DNA from: JBGSYJ01 sp041748075
Lineage (GTDB): Bacteria > Acidobacteriota > Thermoanaerobaculia > Gp7-AA8
DNA: 64,000 nt
Direction of reading: 5' to 3'
Assembly (NCBI GenBank): GCA_041748075.1
Contig: JBGTDX010000039.1
Span: forward strand, 66,226-130,225
A program made the translations under genes and the position numbers. Positions 16,936-25,230 of this stretch are shown one piece after another (position 1 is the first letter of the stretch; every line of letters begins with the position of its first letter). The notes under the pieces are model-generated. The model did no database searches, was not told where the DNA came from, and worked only from the letters and a program-made list of their open reading frames with translations.

Positions 16936-18059
16936 CAGTGAAGAATCCTTGCTGCCTTGGCGAGGTTTAAGCGCGTTGCGGCTATTTTGTCGGCGTCCCG
17001 GACCGGGACGAGCTTTGCCTGATAGGTCTCTTTGATTTCCTTGTTTTGAGAGAAGGGTTCCAGGCCGAGGAAACCTCCGCCGTTGAACTTCTGACCGAGA
17101 TATCCGTTGTACGGCTTGGCTGTGGCAACTACGGTGATCTCCGGAATGTCGTTAAACCAACTCCGGCCGAACATTACCGGCGCCTGACGCACCGTCATCA
17201 TGTACGTGAAACGCACGTCGTCCCCTGGATTCTGGTTGTAGAACCTTCCGGTCTGGTACCGGATCGGGTCAGCTTCCCTGATGATACCTACGGCAATATT
17301 TGTGGCCGTGTATTGCGCGGTGAGAAGGACGAAGCAGGCCACACCCAGAGGGAGGGGAGCATTGGGCAGATTTCTGCATGTCGTTACGGCGACACTATTG
17401 CCTAATGGATTGTAAAAGTACGTGTAAAAGTGGCCTCTGTAGCTGTCCCTCTCGGTCAGAGTCACGAGCCTGAAGCCGTTCTTCGGCAGGTCCAGCAGCG
17501 GGTTGGGATAGCCCGACGTCCCTCGGTCCGCCTGCCTGAAGATCCTGTCACTCCCGTTGCCGAAGTTGGCGTTGACGACCTGCTCTGCAGCAATCCTCGG
17601 CAGCCCGGCATTCGAGTAAATCCGATTCGTGACGTTGATCGCTCCGTCGATGGTGTCGAAAATCTTCTGATAGTCCGTCAGCACTGGCTCGGCCCAGTCA
17701 TTGGTCAGCGCCGAGATCGGGCCAATGACCGCGCGGATGTCGGTGGTGTTGTCGCTGTCGATGTACGGGATGAAGGTCGTGACCCAAATAAGCTGGAGGA
17801 GATTGAACGACGCCTGATTGAGCTGGGCGATGTTGTTCATCCCCTCGGCCTGCTTGGCCGCCCCCGCGAACGCCGCGGCGTCAACGATCATCTGCGCCTG
17901 CTGCCTGCGGACCGTGACCTGTCCGACGCTGACCGCAACCGTAGCGATGGCGGTACAGGTGAGCATGATGAGCACGAAGAGAACGAGGACCTGTCCCTTC
18001 TCGGACTCTCTGCGAACGCGCGTCGGTTTCGGAAGCCCGCTCTGAAGATCTTCCGTCAT
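16935..18059 (-). CDS. TadG-like pilus assembly protein
   Basis: With the ATG at 18059 the protein has 374 residues. That start lies one base after the tadE stop (TGAGATG) and avoids a 50-base overlap; ATG 18110 is the alternative and adds 17 residues. A cytoplasmic basic stretch ending EKGQVLVLFVLIML leads into one membrane helix, then QAQMIVDAAAFAGAAKQAEG, the Tad/TadG N-terminal motif of the Flp pilus-assembly TadE/G-like family. The rest is a large exported region. It lacks the von Willebrand A motif seen in some longer TadG proteins. Confidence 0.82.
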   Translation of the reverse strand: MTEDLQSGLPKPTRVRRESEKGQVLVLFVLIMLTCTAIATVAVSVGQVTVRRQQAQMIVDAAAFAGAAKQAEGMNNIAQLNQASFNLLQLIWVTTFIPYIDSDNTTDIRAVIGPISALTNDWAEPVLTDYQKIFDTIDGAINVTNRIYSNAGLPRIAAEQVVNANFGNGSDRIFRQADRGTSGYPNPLLDLPKNGFRLVTLTERDSYRGHFYTYFYNPLGNSVAVTTCRNLPNAPLPLGVACFVLLTAQYTATNIAVGIIREADPIRYQTGRFYNQNPGDDVRFTYMMTVRQAPVMFGRSWFNDIPEITVVATAKPYNGYLGQKFNGGGFLGLEPFSQNKEIKETYQAKLVPVRDADKIAATRLNLAKAARILH

Positions 18060-18060
18060 C

Positions 18061-18579
18061 TCAACGTCCGTTGCCCCGGGTACACGGCGTGTCGCTGCAG
18101 TCATTGTCATGCTGTCCAGGCCTTTCGTCCGGCTCCTTCACCATCGGGATGAAGCTCTCATAGAGGAAAAATTCAAACGGAGCGAAGTTCACCAGACCCG
18201 GCAGCGCGAACCGCTCGCCGATCCAGCCGCGATACATGCTCAGCACCCGTCCCTGTCCCGCGTAAACCACGCCCGTTACGCCATCGCGTGAGGTACTGGA
18301 GCTGGTCACGATGATGGGGGCAACCCATCGTCCGCCGGGCAGGTTCCAGCCGCCGGGGACGTTCGCGACTATCTGAACCCTGAGCGTCGAGTCATTGGCG
18401 TCCTGTCCCCTCTGAACACTCCAGACCCGCGCCGAGTAGTTCGCGAAATGCGCGAACTGCCATTTGCTGATGCCGATCATTGTGATCTGAATCACGACGA
18501 ACAACATCAGAAAGAGGAAGAAGGTGAAAAGGGCGAACTCGACGGCGGCCTGTCCTGAGGAGCTGGATTTCTTTCTCAT
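18061..18579 (-). CDS. tadE: TadE-like pseudopilin
   Basis: The 172-residue product begins at ATG 18579, which overlaps the prepilin peptidase stop in an ATGA junction; the longer open frame reaching 18993 is only read-through inside tadV. The leader MRKKSSSSGQAAVEFALF has the TadE cleavage-site pattern (G, then Glu at +5 region), followed by a 25-residue hydrophobic helix and an exported domain. TadE proteins are processed by TadV and are needed for Flp pilus assembly. Confidence 0.88.
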   Translation of the reverse strand: MRKKSSSSGQAAVEFALFTFFLFLMLFVVIQITMIGISKWQFAHFANYSARVWSVQRGQDANDSTLRVQIVANVPGGWNLPGGRWVAPIIVTSSSTSRDGVTGVVYAGQGRVLSMYRGWIGERFALPGLVNFAPFEFFLYESFIPMVKEPDERPGQHDNDCSDTPCTRGNGR

Positions 18580-19097
18580 GAGATCCTCTCGATCAGGCTC
18601 AACCCGTTGTGCCGGGCGATCAACGCGAGAACGACCCCGCCACCGATCACCAGGGCATACGGAATCCGGTGACCCTCTCCCTCGATGACCTCCGGGGGCT
18701 GCAGGCGCCAGACGGCCATCTGCCAGCCGGCGCGGAATAACCTCCTCAGGAACGGCACGAGGGCGCGATGCCAGGCGAGTACAACCACAGCCACGGCTCC
18801 GCCGAACAGTGCCGTCCATAGCAGTGCCTCGAAGGTGAACTTCGAACCCATGAGTGCCGCTACCGACGCTAGCAATTTTGCATCTCCGCCACCGAGAATG
18901 CCCAGAGCGTACAGACTGAATCCAACCACCAGCACAACCACGACGAGGCCCAGTACCCTCAGAAAAACTCCGCCGCTGTCGGTGAGCGGCCACGAAATCA
19001 GACCGATCAGAATCGCCGGCAGCGTCAGTGCATTCGGGATTCGCCTGGTTCGGGTATCGATCACCGCCGCAGGAATGACGACTGCCAGCAGCGCCAC
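18576..19097 (-). CDS. tadV: Prepilin peptidase TadV/CpaA (A24 family)
   Basis: The 173-residue membrane protein is a short A24-type aspartic peptidase without the N-terminal methylase domain of PilD. The two catalytic aspartates are visible in AAVIDTRTRRIPNALTLP and in LGGGDAKLLASVAALMG. The start is GTG at 19097; no ATG lies upstream in frame before a stop. It would cleave the three Flp pilins and the TadE-type pseudopilins encoded beside it. Its last bases overlap tadE. Confidence 0.9.
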   Translation of the reverse strand: MALLAVVIPAAVIDTRTRRIPNALTLPAILIGLISWPLTDSGGVFLRVLGLVVVVLVVGFSLYALGILGGGDAKLLASVAALMGSKFTFEALLWTALFGGAVAVVVLAWHRALVPFLRRLFRAGWQMAVWRLQPPEVIEGEGHRIPYALVIGGGVVLALIARHNGLSLIERIS

Positions 19098-19119
19098 GAC
19101 CCGGAAGGCTTCGATCAGG

Positions 19120-19296
19120 TCAACCCCTCGTGAATGAGCTCAGCATGTTGCTGATAAATACGTTGAGAAACGCCACGATTGCGATCCGGAAAAGCGCCCA
19201 GATCGGAAGGGCCACCAGCGCGATGATCAATATATATTCGGTCATCGCCTGACCCGACTCGTCCCTCAGAAACTGTCCGACCAGAGTCTTGTCCAT
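19120..19296 (-). CDS. flp: Flp-type pilin (58 residues)
   Basis: This small gene encodes MDKTLVGQFLRDESGQAM followed by TEYILIIALVALPI and a hydrophobic tail. The leader ending DESGQAMTEY is the Flp pilin processing site with the Glu at +5, and the mature part is almost entirely a membrane-spanning helix. The ATG is at 19296 and the stop at 19120. It is nearest to tadV, whose product should process it. It is the third of three tandem pilin genes in transcription order. Confidence 0.9.
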   Translation of the reverse strand: MDKTLVGQFLRDESGQAMTEYILIIALVALPIWALFRIAIVAFLNVFISNMLSSFTRG

Positions 19297-19356
19297 GAGC
19301 GTATCTAAACCGATCCGAGGCGGCCGGGAGGCTCTACCCCACGACCGCCTCCCCAG

Positions 19357-19551
19357 TCACTTGATCGTGCCCGTCTGACCCTTGACGACCGCAATGACCT
19401 TCTGGAGCATCGTCGAAATCGCGTTCCGGAACACCAGCAACACCACCAGAATGAAAAGCACGATGAGACCGATGATCAGGATGTACTCGACCATGCCCTG
19501 ACCGGACTCGTCCATGAAAAACGACCGCAACTTCCTGAATCTGTCTTTCAC
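19357..19551 (-). CDS. flp: Flp-type pilin (64 residues)
   Basis: I chose GTG 19551 because AAGGAGGAG lies eight bases upstream; the longer frame to 19611 adds residues with no pilin character. The product starts VKDRFRKLRSFFMDESGQGM, then VEYILIIGLIVLFILVVLLV, giving the Flp leader and a long hydrophobic helix. Its C-terminus (VIAVVKGQTGTIK) is more basic than those of the other two copies. It is the second pilin gene in transcription order, and has the strongest ribosome binding site. Confidence 0.9.
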   Translation of the reverse strand: MKDRFRKLRSFFMDESGQGMVEYILIIGLIVLFILVVLLVFRNAISTMLQKVIAVVKGQTGTIK

Positions 19552-19579
19552 TTGAGACTCCTCCTTACGTTTGCACCTA

Positions 19580-19780
19580 TCAGACACCGGGACCCGTGAA
19601 CAACTCCGCAATCCGTTGCAGATACCCCCTGAGCGGATTTCGAATCAGATTGAATACCGCGGCAATCGGAAGAATGATCAGACCGATGATCAGAATGTAT
19701 TCGGTCATAGCCTGGCCGCTCTCATTCCTGAGGAATCGAACGAGCGTTGCGAGGAACCTTGTTCTCGAACCTAAGCGCAT
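19580..19780 (-). CDS. flp: Flp-type pilin (66 residues)
   Basis: The first pilin gene of the Tad locus. MRLGSRTRFLATLVRFLR is a basic leader, then NESGQAMTEYILIIGLII gives the cleavage site and hydrophobic helix, and the tail includes FNLIRNPLRGYLQRIAE. The ATG is at 19780. The gene is divergent from the FHA gene at 19951 across a 170-base promoter region with an A+T-rich patch near 19812-19826. Confidence 0.88.
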   Translation of the reverse strand: MRLGSRTRFLATLVRFLRNESGQAMTEYILIIGLIILPIAAVFNLIRNPLRGYLQRIAELFTGPGV

Positions 19781-19950
19781 GGCGTAGCCGGCGGACGGGC
19801 CGGAGATCGGCCTATATTTAATATACGGACCAGAGCGGCAGGTGGCCGGTGACCGCGCTCACTGAAGTAATGAATGCGCGGATGATATCGAATGCAGCGC
19901 AGGGGCGCAAGCGATATACTGACCCCTAAATCCGAATAACGAGGTCGCGC

Positions 19951-22080
19951 GTGGAAATCACAATTCGTCATTTGAGCGGGTCGAAAGCGGGTCAGGAACA
20001 AGCCTTCCCCCCCGGACGCATTACGATCGGGAGAGACTCCTCCAACCATGTTGCGTTTGATCCGCACCAGGACTCGATCGTTTCCGGGCAGCACGCCGAG
20101 CTCTCTCCGCGCGACGACGGCTGGCTGCTCCGCGACCTGCAAAGCCGAAACGGAACGTTCATCAATGAGGAAAGAGTCAGCGAACGAGTTCTGCGGCCGG
20201 GAGAAGTGATCCAGCTCGGCAAGAACGGGCCGAGGCTTCAGATCCAGTACGAGCTCCCAGCGGGGGCAGCGGCCCCGATACCAATCTCCAACGCTCCGGT
20301 CGAAGGGAGGACCGTCATGATGATGATGAACGAAGGCGCGCCAGCGCCAGCAGGAGCAGGTGCCGCAAGCGCGGCCGTCCCCGGATTTACCCCGCAAGCC
20401 CATACGTCGGCGCCGCCAGCAAAGAAAAAAGGAGGTCTGCTCCGCGCCCTGCTCGTGGTCGTTCTCGTCTTCGGCTTTCTGATCGTAGCCGGAGTCGTTG
20501 CATTCGTTTTTCTCAGCAGCGGTAGCGAGAGCGTCGAAACCGGAGACGCTCAGACCGCGACCGCCACGGCCGCCGAGCCGACCGCCGCTGCTTCAGGGGC
20601 CGGGATGAGCATGGCCGAGGTTGCAAAAGACGAACCGGGGACGATGTCCGAGGCCGCCAGCGGAACGGGCATGGCAGCGACAACAGGGACTGTTGATGGC
20701 GAGGCAATGGCTGCAGCGTCTCCTCCAGCCGCCACCGCAACCCAACCCACGGCTTCCGACACACCGCGCACCGTTTCCGACCTCGAGCAGCAGCTGGCGC
20801 GCTCCCAGGAGCTCATCGACGGCCTGCAGAAGCAGCTTCAGGAGAAGAACGACACACTCGCGAAAACGATTAAGGAGAAGGACGCTGCCATTCAGCGGGC
20901 CATCCGCGAGAGAAATGCAGCAATCCAGCGCGCGCGTCAGGCCGAAGCAAGGGCGCAGCAGCCGCAGTCGTCACTCGAGCTCTCACCATTTTTCCTCAAA
21001 CGGCCTCGCCCCGTGCAGGTCGCCGGCATGATCCCGCCCGGCGTCCTGATGAACTTAGCTATGCAGGCCGACGATGGACCGGCTTCTTCCGGTCCACTCA
21101 GCCGGAACAAGTACCTCAAGAAGCGCATCGGTTACGTTTACGAGGACCCGGAGATCCCTTTGCCTGAAATGCCGAGCGACATGCCCGAAGCGATCGGCGC
21201 TCTCGTCATTCAGGCGCTCGGAACGACGGGACGTTACATCCCTGCAGATACCGGCGGCGATGCCTCGATCTCCGTTGTTGTGACCAACTACAAGAGCGAT
21301 GTCCGGACCAGAGTGAACACCGAAGCCGTCACCTCCGCAGTCGGGGCCATCTCCGGAATCTTCGGGGGTCCAAGCGTAGATTCACCAGTCGACACGAGAT
21401 CGGTCAGCATGAACGCCGACATGACGGCGCGCGTGAAGCTGATCGATCCCGATAGCGTCGAACTGCTCGAAACGTTCGCCGAAGCGAAGTCCAGTGGCCG
21501 CAAGACCTCGGCGGACATAGCAGGCCTCGGAATCAACGAGATCGCCAACACGGAAACGGCCCTGGGTGACGTCACGCGAAAGGTCGCAGCTGATGCAGTC
21601 GAGAAACTGCTCGTCGAGCTCGAGAACGTGCCATGGAAGGGCTGGATCACCGACAACGATCCGGAAAAGAAAACCCTGACGATTGACTGCGGGACCCGCT
21701 GCCAGATCGAGGCAGGAGACGTCTTCGGCATCTACAACTACGACGAGAGGGTCGGCACCGCGCGAGTCCGCCGTGTCACGCCCGACTCGGCTGAAGCTCT
21801 CATTGCGGACGGCGAGACAGAGGTTATAGGCATGTCAGTCCGTTACGACGGACGGACGGGCGACAGCCCGCTCACGCGGAAGAGCCAGCAGGAACGAAGC
21901 CTCAGGACGCGGAATGCTACTCAGGCATACGCCGGACCTGGAACGACATTCGGCGACGTCAAAAAATTGAACGCGGGAGCGGAGCTCCGTCTGGTCTTTG
22001 TGGTCGGAAGCTGGGCCAAAGTGTCCGACGGTTCCGCCTCGTTCTGGATTCCACTGGCCTCGGCTCAGATCACCGGATAG
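19951..22080 (+). CDS. FHA domain membrane protein with coiled coil and SH3-like C-terminus
   Basis: The 709-residue protein starts at GTG 19951. Residues 1-100 are an intact FHA domain (IGRDSSNH, SGQHAEL, SRNGTFIN). A Pro/Ala-rich linker leads to a membrane helix at about 162-188, an Ala/Thr-rich stretch, and a coiled coil at about 278-338 (LEQQLARSQELIDGLQKQLQ). A region with SISVVVTNYKSDVRTRV and ARVKLIDPDSVELLETFAEA resembles CsgG-like outer-membrane proteins. The last 65 residues look like a bacterial SH3 domain (YAGPGTTFGDVKKL). The outer part probably faces the periplasm. It is divergent from the pilin genes. Confidence 0.75.
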   Translation: MEITIRHLSGSKAGQEQAFPPGRITIGRDSSNHVAFDPHQDSIVSGQHAELSPRDDGWLLRDLQSRNGTFINEERVSERVLRPGEVIQLGKNGPRLQIQYELPAGAAAPIPISNAPVEGRTVMMMMNEGAPAPAGAGAASAAVPGFTPQAHTSAPPAKKKGGLLRALLVVVLVFGFLIVAGVVAFVFLSSGSESVETGDAQTATATAAEPTAAASGAGMSMAEVAKDEPGTMSEAASGTGMAATTGTVDGEAMAAASPPAATATQPTASDTPRTVSDLEQQLARSQELIDGLQKQLQEKNDTLAKTIKEKDAAIQRAIRERNAAIQRARQAEARAQQPQSSLELSPFFLKRPRPVQVAGMIPPGVLMNLAMQADDGPASSGPLSRNKYLKKRIGYVYEDPEIPLPEMPSDMPEAIGALVIQALGTTGRYIPADTGGDASISVVVTNYKSDVRTRVNTEAVTSAVGAISGIFGGPSVDSPVDTRSVSMNADMTARVKLIDPDSVELLETFAEAKSSGRKTSADIAGLGINEIANTETALGDVTRKVAADAVEKLLVELENVPWKGWITDNDPEKKTLTIDCGTRCQIEAGDVFGIYNYDERVGTARVRRVTPDSAEALIADGETEVIGMSVRYDGRTGDSPLTRKSQQERSLRTRNATQAYAGPGTTFGDVKKLNAGAELRLVFVVGSWAKVSDGSASFWIPLASAQITG

Positions 22081-22093
22081 CCCGAATGGCCGG

Positions 22094-23629
22094 ATGATGA
22101 GTGATCATCCCCCGGAGAGCGACGAGGCCAGGCGGGTAGAGGTACGCCCGGACGGGATCTGGGCGCCGTCGCTCTACCAGGTAGGGCTCACTGTGCTGTT
22201 GGGCGGGATCTTTGCCGCCTCGATGTCACCCTATCTGAACACCGACCTCTGGTGGCACCTGCGGGTTGGCGAAATGATCGTCACGGAAGGCAGGGTGCCC
22301 GATCGGGATACGCTCTCATTCACGGCCACCGGGCAACCCTGGCTCGTCCACGAATGGCTCGCCGAAGTCATTTTCTATCTGATGCATCGCAGCTTCGGCA
22401 TTCCCGGGCTTCTGGTCCTGGTTTCCTCCGTAGTTACGCTCACTTTTCTGCTGCTTCACATCCGGATGCTGCGGCGAGGCGCGAGCCCGATCCTGAGCCT
22501 CGCTCTGATGATCCCCGCGTGGATTGCTGCGATGTACAGCTTCTTCCTGCGCATCCAGCCGATCACGCTGCTGTTGCTCGCCACATTTCTTCTTCTGCTC
22601 GAGGAATTCCAGCGTACACGTCGAAGACGGCTGCTGATCGCGATGCCCGTCCTGATGCTGGTGTGGGCAAATCTTCACGGCGGATTCGCGGTCGGTCTCG
22701 TCGTGATCCTGATCTATCTCGTGGGGGAGGTTCTGGAGAGTCTTCGGGAAGACGCTTCGGCGATGCCCCGGCGCGATCTGCTCGCGCTGGCACTTTGCCT
22801 CGTTGCTTCGACGATTGCCAGCCTGGGTACGCCGGGCGGCTTCGCCAACCTCGCTTATCCTTTCCGCTTCATCACGCCCAACTTCTTCACAGACCACATT
22901 AATGAATCCCAGCGGCCAGCGTTCGCGGATCCGATCGCGATCGCATTCGAGATCCTGCTGTTGGGCCTGCTCGCCGCGGCGTTTCTGAGGCGAGAGCGTG
23001 TGCGCTGGCCAGACATACTGGTCGTCGTCTCGTTTACGCATCTCGGGCTGAGCCAGTTGCGCCATTTGTCGGTTTTCTCAGTCGCTGCAGCACCTCTGCT
23101 TGCCCATTTCGGTAGTGACGTGTTGGGAGATCGCTTAAGGGGCTCAGACGCACTCATGCGGCGTCCGTCCGGCAGGCTCCTCCCCGTTTTTCACTGGGTC
23201 GTTCTCCTCGGGAGCTTCCTCCTCCTGGGAACCATCGCGCAGCCCTATCTGACAAATGAGACTCTCCGGTTCATCGAACGGCGGGACTACCCTTCGGCGG
23301 CCAGCGAGTTTCTCGTGAGGGGAGACTTCGGAACGAAGGTCTTTGCCGAATACCGCTGGGGAGGATACGTCTTGTGGAAGCTCCATCCCACGTTCCAAAC
23401 ATTCATCGACGGACGCGCGGACACAGTGTTCTCCGAAGAGAATTTCGCCGCGTACCTGGACATTTATTCACTCGCTCCCGGCTGGCAGCAGAAGCTCGAC
23501 CGGTCCGGAACGGACATCGTCCTTCTGGAGCCGGAATCGCGACTCGCCTCAGCATTGACGGAGAGCGCTTTCTGGCGTCCTGTCTACCGTGATGAAGTGG
23601 CTGTCGCGTTCGTTCGCCAAGGTTCGTGA
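22094..23629 (+). CDS. Polytopic membrane protein, WWHL family (copy 1)
   Basis: The ATG at 22094 gives 511 residues; the longer frame starts inside the previous gene. About ten hydrophobic segments are visible. Near the N-terminus is NTDLWWHLRVGEMIV, then DTLSFTATGQPWLVHEWLAEV. Near the C-terminus is WGGYVLWKLHPTFQTFIDGRAD. These motifs recur in the genes at 23647 and 34832. The outer loop after the first helix with conserved acidic residues resembles GT-C glycosyltransferases, but no assigned activity is known to me. It follows the FHA gene by 13 bases and is convergent with copy 2. Confidence 0.8.
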   Translation: MMSDHPPESDEARRVEVRPDGIWAPSLYQVGLTVLLGGIFAASMSPYLNTDLWWHLRVGEMIVTEGRVPDRDTLSFTATGQPWLVHEWLAEVIFYLMHRSFGIPGLLVLVSSVVTLTFLLLHIRMLRRGASPILSLALMIPAWIAAMYSFFLRIQPITLLLLATFLLLLEEFQRTRRRRLLIAMPVLMLVWANLHGGFAVGLVVILIYLVGEVLESLREDASAMPRRDLLALALCLVASTIASLGTPGGFANLAYPFRFITPNFFTDHINESQRPAFADPIAIAFEILLLGLLAAAFLRRERVRWPDILVVVSFTHLGLSQLRHLSVFSVAAAPLLAHFGSDVLGDRLRGSDALMRRPSGRLLPVFHWVVLLGSFLLLGTIAQPYLTNETLRFIERRDYPSAASEFLVRGDFGTKVFAEYRWGGYVLWKLHPTFQTFIDGRADTVFSEENFAAYLDIYSLAPGWQQKLDRSGTDIVLLEPESRLASALTESAFWRPVYRDEVAVAFVRQGS

Positions 23630-23646
23630 CAGAGTTCGCACCCTCA

Positions 23647-25167
23647 TCAGCGTCGCCGTGCGAACAGGGCCGAACGGTTGTCCTCGAAGAGGAGCTCCCA
23701 GGAAGGTGATTCCCCGACTTCCATTAGGAGAGCTCTGGCGTCAGGCTCATCCTTGCTCAGCAGAACCCGCTCGATCTGCCAGCGATCGAACCACCTCTCC
23801 CACTCCATGGCGTTCATGGCCTGAATGTACCCATCGGCGATCTCGGCAGGAAACAAGTGCACACGGCCGTCGATGAACGTCTTCTGTCGCGGCCAGAGCC
23901 GCCAGATCAGATAGTCCCCGTAGATCTGAGGGTGAAACAGCCTGCCGAACAGCCCGTGGCTTTCGATGAAATCCACGGCCGCTACAGGGGTGCGCTTGTC
24001 GAGCAGAGATGTGCCCAGTTTCTCGTTGCCCAGATGGGGATACACCCACGGAGAAAAGACTGCGGAGAGAGCCGCCAGCACTGCAACGATCGCGGCATTC
24101 AGCATGCGCCTCGAGTTTGCAGACGGAACGGCCGACGACCGGAATCTCGCTCCCAGCCTTCCCCACGGATACTGGGCAAGCTGACGCGCGAAGATCGGCC
24201 CGGCGATGATCGAAAACCAAATTGCATTCCTTCGTGAGTTGAGAGCGAATGCCAGAAACATGAGAACCAGCAGAACCTCGATCGCCGGCGGGCGTCGTCG
24301 CGAGACCACAATCGCAACGAGGACGAGAACTGCCGGACCGAAGACTGCCATGAGCATCTCAGGCTCGTCGATCCGCGGTGGCTGCCACTCCTGCACGTAC
24401 GTACGGGAAGCCGGATCCCGGGAAACCTCGGCGACATACTCGTACACGCGCCAGCCCGAAGGATTGGCCAGAGTCGCGAGTGCCGTCAGCAACAGCAGCA
24501 TCGTCCCGCGAAGCAGAAGGTCCCTCGTTTCCCGGACCATCCCGGCGACAAAGGCCGGAAGCGAGACTGCGATCAGGTAGACGACGAACAGCAGCAGGCC
24601 AAGAACGAACGCACCATGCATGTTCACCCACAACAGCATCAGCGGAGGCAGGACCGCCAGCTTTTTCCATCTTCCACGATGGAAATCATCGAGAGCCCAG
24701 TAGGCGATTGCGAAGAAGAGAAACGAAAAGAGCTGGGTGCGAAGGTTGCTGCACAGCATGAGTCCGACCACGACAAGCAGGTCCGCCACAGCCACCACTC
24801 GAACGTCGCTCACGTCCCGCCTCGAGATCCGATGTATCAGAAAGAGCGTCGCCAGAACGAGCGCCGTTCCAGCGATGACGAGACCTTCGAGTCCGGCAAC
24901 GCGATAAAAAAGAAAGAGCAGTACCTCGGCCAACCAGTTCTGCGCAATGAATGGCCGGCCCTCTGCGGTGAATGAGAACAGATCCGTCGACGGAATCGAC
25001 TGAGTGGTCACGATGACTTCGCCCAGCTTCAGGTGCCACCAGAAATCGAGTACAAGAAACGGGGTGTGGAGTCCGGCCCAGAGAAGGAAGACGAACGGAA
25101 GCGCAATCCAGATCTTCCGGAGCGGCTGGCCCGTCGCGATCGTGTTTTCAACAGGCGCCACGCTCAT
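23647..25167 (-). CDS. Polytopic membrane protein, WWHL family (copy 2)
   Basis: The 506-residue protein is a diverged paralogue of the genes at 22094 and 34832. It has VLDFWWHLKLGEVIV, DLFSFTAEGRPFIAQNWLAEV and the C-terminal GDYLIWRLWPRQKTFIDGR, with about ten membrane segments between. It ends 17 bases from the stop of copy 1, tail to tail. The FHA gene at 25231-26226 lies just upstream on the same strand, 63 bases away. A GT-C type transferase fold is possible but not shown. Confidence 0.8.
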   Translation of the reverse strand: MSVAPVENTIATGQPLRKIWIALPFVFLLWAGLHTPFLVLDFWWHLKLGEVIVTTQSIPSTDLFSFTAEGRPFIAQNWLAEVLLFLFYRVAGLEGLVIAGTALVLATLFLIHRISRRDVSDVRVVAVADLLVVVGLMLCSNLRTQLFSFLFFAIAYWALDDFHRGRWKKLAVLPPLMLLWVNMHGAFVLGLLLFVVYLIAVSLPAFVAGMVRETRDLLLRGTMLLLLTALATLANPSGWRVYEYVAEVSRDPASRTYVQEWQPPRIDEPEMLMAVFGPAVLVLVAIVVSRRRPPAIEVLLVLMFLAFALNSRRNAIWFSIIAGPIFARQLAQYPWGRLGARFRSSAVPSANSRRMLNAAIVAVLAALSAVFSPWVYPHLGNEKLGTSLLDKRTPVAAVDFIESHGLFGRLFHPQIYGDYLIWRLWPRQKTFIDGRVHLFPAEIADGYIQAMNAMEWERWFDRWQIERVLLSKDEPDARALLMEVGESPSWELLFEDNRSALFARRR

Positions 25168-25230
25168 CGAACCCCCGAGTCCTGGCTCGCTGCGCTCAGG
25201 AGGATATGTCCGGAACGACCGGGCTCAGGC

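Noticed and set aside
18580..18993. Extended N-terminus of the TadE frame
   Set aside because: The added 138 residues are read from another frame of tadV and are Arg-rich. The true start is ATG 18579, which overlaps the tadV stop and begins a normal TadE leader.
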